A stretch of 64,000 bases of DNA from CAVZZG01 sp963779685 (GTDB taxonomy: Bacteria; Actinomycetota; Thermoleophilia; Gaiellales; F1-60-MAGs149). The stretch is from contig CAVZZG010000001.1 of the NCBI GenBank assembly GCA_963779685.1, forward strand, positions 744,001 to 808,000, written 5' to 3'. Made by a program: the position numbers and the translations under genes. Below are positions 62,063-64,000 of this stretch, one piece after another; positions within the stretch are counted from its first letter, which is position 1, and each line of letters opens with the position of its first letter. The notes beneath the pieces were generated by a model. The model was not told where the DNA came from. It saw only the letters and a list, made by a program, of their open reading frames with translations, and did not search any database.

Positions 62063-64000
62063 ATGCCGGGCCGGACCACGTTCAGACCGCTCGAGTCCGG
62101 TGGCCGCCGTGTCGTCGTCGCGATCGTCGCGACCTTTGCGCTCGTGTCGGCGGGGACGGTGGTGCTGTCCATCAACGGCACCGCCCGCGCGCGTCACCGG
62201 GCGGCCGTGATCGAGGTGGCGGCGCGGCAGCGTATGCTGGCCGACCGCTACGTGCGCGACGTGCTGCTGGTGCGCGAGGGACGACCGGCGGATCCGGCTC
62301 AGACGGCGCTGCTGCTGCTCCAGAGCGCCGACGTGCTGCTGAGCGGCGGCGCGGTGCCGCCGGCGTTGGGCGACGACGACGGCACCACGCTGTCCGCGAC
62401 GACCGACCCGGGCGCCCGTGCCCAGCTGGTGCAGGCGCGGCGACTGGCCGCCGACCTGACCGCTACCGGAGCCGCGATCCTGGCGGGCCGACCGGCCGAG
62501 TACGTGCGGTTGACCGCGGGCGAGAAGCTCGACACGTTCGATCCGATCCAGCGCCTGACCATCCTTGCGGCGGTCACCTCGAACGTCTCCCTGAACGCCG
62601 CGCGGTCGATCGGCACCGGTGCCGACAACTCGATCGAGAGCCTCATCAACCTCCAGGTCGCGCTCGGGATCGCGGGCCTCGTGATCTCGCTGCTCCTGGC
62701 CTGGGCGCTGATCGCCGTCACCCGCCGCCAGACGGCGCACTTCCGCAGTCTCGTCACGTCGTCGACCGACCTCGTGCTCGTCTTCGTCGGCGGCGGCTGC
62801 GGCTACGCCAGCGAGTCGGTGGCGTCCATGCTCGGGCGTGCCGACGCCGAGCTACTCGGCGACGGCTTCGCCGAGCGCGTCCATCCCGAGGACCGCTCGG
62901 TCTTCGAGGCAGCGATTGCCACCGCCCCGACCGGAGGCGTGGAGTTCCGCGTGCGCAACCGCTTCGACGAGTGGCGGAACCTCGAGGCGCTCGTCACCGA
63001 CCTGCGCGCCGATCGCCTCGTGCGCGGCGTCGTGCTCAACGCGCGCGACATGTCCGAGCACGTGCGGCTCGAGGAGGAGCTCACCCGCCGTGCCTTTCAC
63101 GACGACCTCACCGAGTTGCCGAACCGGGCGCTGTTCCGCGACCGGCTCGATCATGCACTCGCCCGCTCGGTCGACAACGGCGACGCGCTCGCGGTACTGC
63201 TGGTCGACCTCGACGGCTTCAAGAAGGTCAACGACACGCTCGGCCACGACGCCGGCGACCGCCTGCTGCGCGAGGTCGGGCACCGATTCGAGCGAACGAT
63301 GAAACGAGCGACCGACACCGTCGCGCGCCTCGGCGGCGACGAGTTCGCCGTGCTGCTCGAGCACTCCGCGGAGAGCCGGGCACACGAGGTCGCAAGCGCG
63401 CTCCTCACCCAGCTGGCTGTCCCGTCGGGCGTTGCGGGATGGGATGTCGCAGTGAGCGCGAGCATCGGCATCGCCATCCACACCGGCGGGGCGGGCGACA
63501 GCGAGGAGATGATCCGGCGGGCCGACATCGCGATGTACGCCGCCAAGGATGCAGGTCGCGGACGCTACGAGGTGTTCAACGAGGACATGACGCGCCAGCT
63601 GGGCGAGATGGTCGGTCTCGAGCACGAGCTGCGGCTTGCGATCGACCGCGGCGAGCTGAGCGTGCACTACCAGCCGGAGTTCGTGGTGACGACGGGCGCG
63701 ATCGCCGGTGTCGAGGCGCTCATCCGGTGGTCGTCGCCGAAGCTCGGCTGGATCCCGCCGTCGACGTTCATACCGCTGGCCGAGCAGACCGGGCAGATCC
63801 TCCCGATCGGCGAGCAGGTGCTGGTCGAGGCCTGCAGGCAGACGGCAGCCTGGGATGCGCAGGGCATCCTGCCGGACGGCTTCCGGACGTGGGTCAACGT
63901 CTCGGGCAAGCAACTCGTGGCCGGCGGTCTCGGTGACCTGTTCGAGCGGGCGCTCGCACGGGCCGGCCTGCCTGCGGAGCGGATCGGCATCGAGGTGACC
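62063..64000 (+). CDS. Membrane GGDEF-EAL protein (3' end outside window)
   Basis: At least 646 residues; the frame is open at the window edge. Helix one is about residues 18-38 (VVVAIVATFALVSAGTVVL). An extracytoplasmic PilJ/NIT-like helical sensor of about 155 residues follows (RQRMLADRYVRDVLL). Helix two is LGIAGLVISLLLAWALIAV. A PAS-like segment (ASMLGRADAELLG, RVHPEDRSVFEAA) leads to GGDEF (intact G424-G-D-E-F428) and then EAL (E551-A-L, YQPEFVVTTGAIAGVEALIRW). Both cyclase and phosphodiesterase cores look conserved as far as they are visible, so either or both activities on c-di-GMP are possible. Coupled to the cupredoxin lipoprotein gene, 1 nt upstream. Confidence 0.92.
   Translation, partial: MPGRTTFRPLESGGRRVVVAIVATFALVSAGTVVLSINGTARARHRAAVIEVAARQRMLADRYVRDVLLVREGRPADPAQTALLLLQSADVLLSGGAVPPALGDDDGTTLSATTDPGARAQLVQARRLAADLTATGAAILAGRPAEYVRLTAGEKLDTFDPIQRLTILAAVTSNVSLNAARSIGTGADNSIESLINLQVALGIAGLVISLLLAWALIAVTRRQTAHFRSLVTSSTDLVLVFVGGGCGYASESVASMLGRADAELLGDGFAERVHPEDRSVFEAAIATAPTGGVEFRVRNRFDEWRNLEALVTDLRADRLVRGVVLNARDMSEHVRLEEELTRRAFHDDLTELPNRALFRDRLDHALARSVDNGDALAVLLVDLDGFKKVNDTLGHDAGDRLLREVGHRFERTMKRATDTVARLGGDEFAVLLEHSAESRAHEVASALLTQLAVPSGVAGWDVAVSASIGIAIHTGGAGDSEEMIRRADIAMYAAKDAGRGRYEVFNEDMTRQLGEMVGLEHELRLAIDRGELSVHYQPEFVVTTGAIAGVEALIRWSSPKLGWIPPSTFIPLAEQTGQILPIGEQVLVEACRQTAAWDAQGILPDGFRTWVNVSGKQLVAGGLGDLFERALARAGLPAERIGIEVT

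Overview
The window is GC-rich, densely packed chromosome from an actinobacterium. Class Thermoleophilia (Solirubrobacterales/Gaiellales-like) is my best guess. The basis is very high GC, many GTG/TTG starts, ATGA/TTGA gene overlaps, a large LAL-type LuxR regulator, an F420-type luciferase-like oxidoreductase, several secreted beta-propeller repeat proteins, and -10 boxes sitting about 9 nt before start codons as in leaderless transcripts. I found no rRNA, tRNA, CRISPR array, insertion sequence or phage gene. The taxonomic call is inference.

Layout. 1-10 kb: a partial cupin, a class I CoA-transferase, two secreted propeller proteins, an orphan sensory-rhodopsin-transducer homologue, a GT4 glycosyltransferase fused to an (alpha/alpha)-type domain and overlapping a GH130 phosphorylase, and an SDR. 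10-20 kb: an APC permease, a LAL LuxR regulator and a divergent DUF4395 membrane protein tied together by two copies of an 80-bp upstream element; then a second APC permease with an aminotransferase. 20-31 kb: PPK2 polyphosphate kinase, a P-type ATPase, a two-TM potassium channel, two SulP transporters and small membrane proteins. 31-39 kb: RidA, a flavin monooxygenase, agmatine deiminase, a threonine-dehydratase-like enzyme, a methyltransferase, a DAO-type oxidase, a Fic protein with a palindrome over its start, and a quinone-type oxidoreductase. 39.7-46.9 kb: a roughly 1300-residue kelch/galactose-oxidase-like protein, then a three-gene envelope glycan operon. 46.9-57.9 kb: acyl-CoA synthetase plus enoyl-CoA hydratase, a DUF4396 protein with a CsoR-like operator, F420 oxidoreductase, NDH-2, and an acetoin/2-oxoacid dehydrogenase operon (E1 alpha, E1 beta, lipoyl-hydrolase fusion, ATP-grasp). 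57.9-64 kb: a RecB-like nuclease/UPF1-like helicase, a type 1 copper lipoprotein and a GGDEF-EAL protein cut by the window end.

Two observations stand out. First, the two 80-bp elements (12213-12292 and 15079-15158) have the same orientation and nearly the same distance to the permease and DUF4395 starts, which predicts a small regulon of the LuxR regulator encoded between them. Second, nine otherwise good genes are broken by dozens of frameshifts, and nearly every one I could resolve is explained by loss of a single CG/GC unit from an alternating CGCG/GCGC run. This points to a systematic consensus error rather than gene decay. I therefore annotate those loci as whole genes and describe where the frame must be restored.
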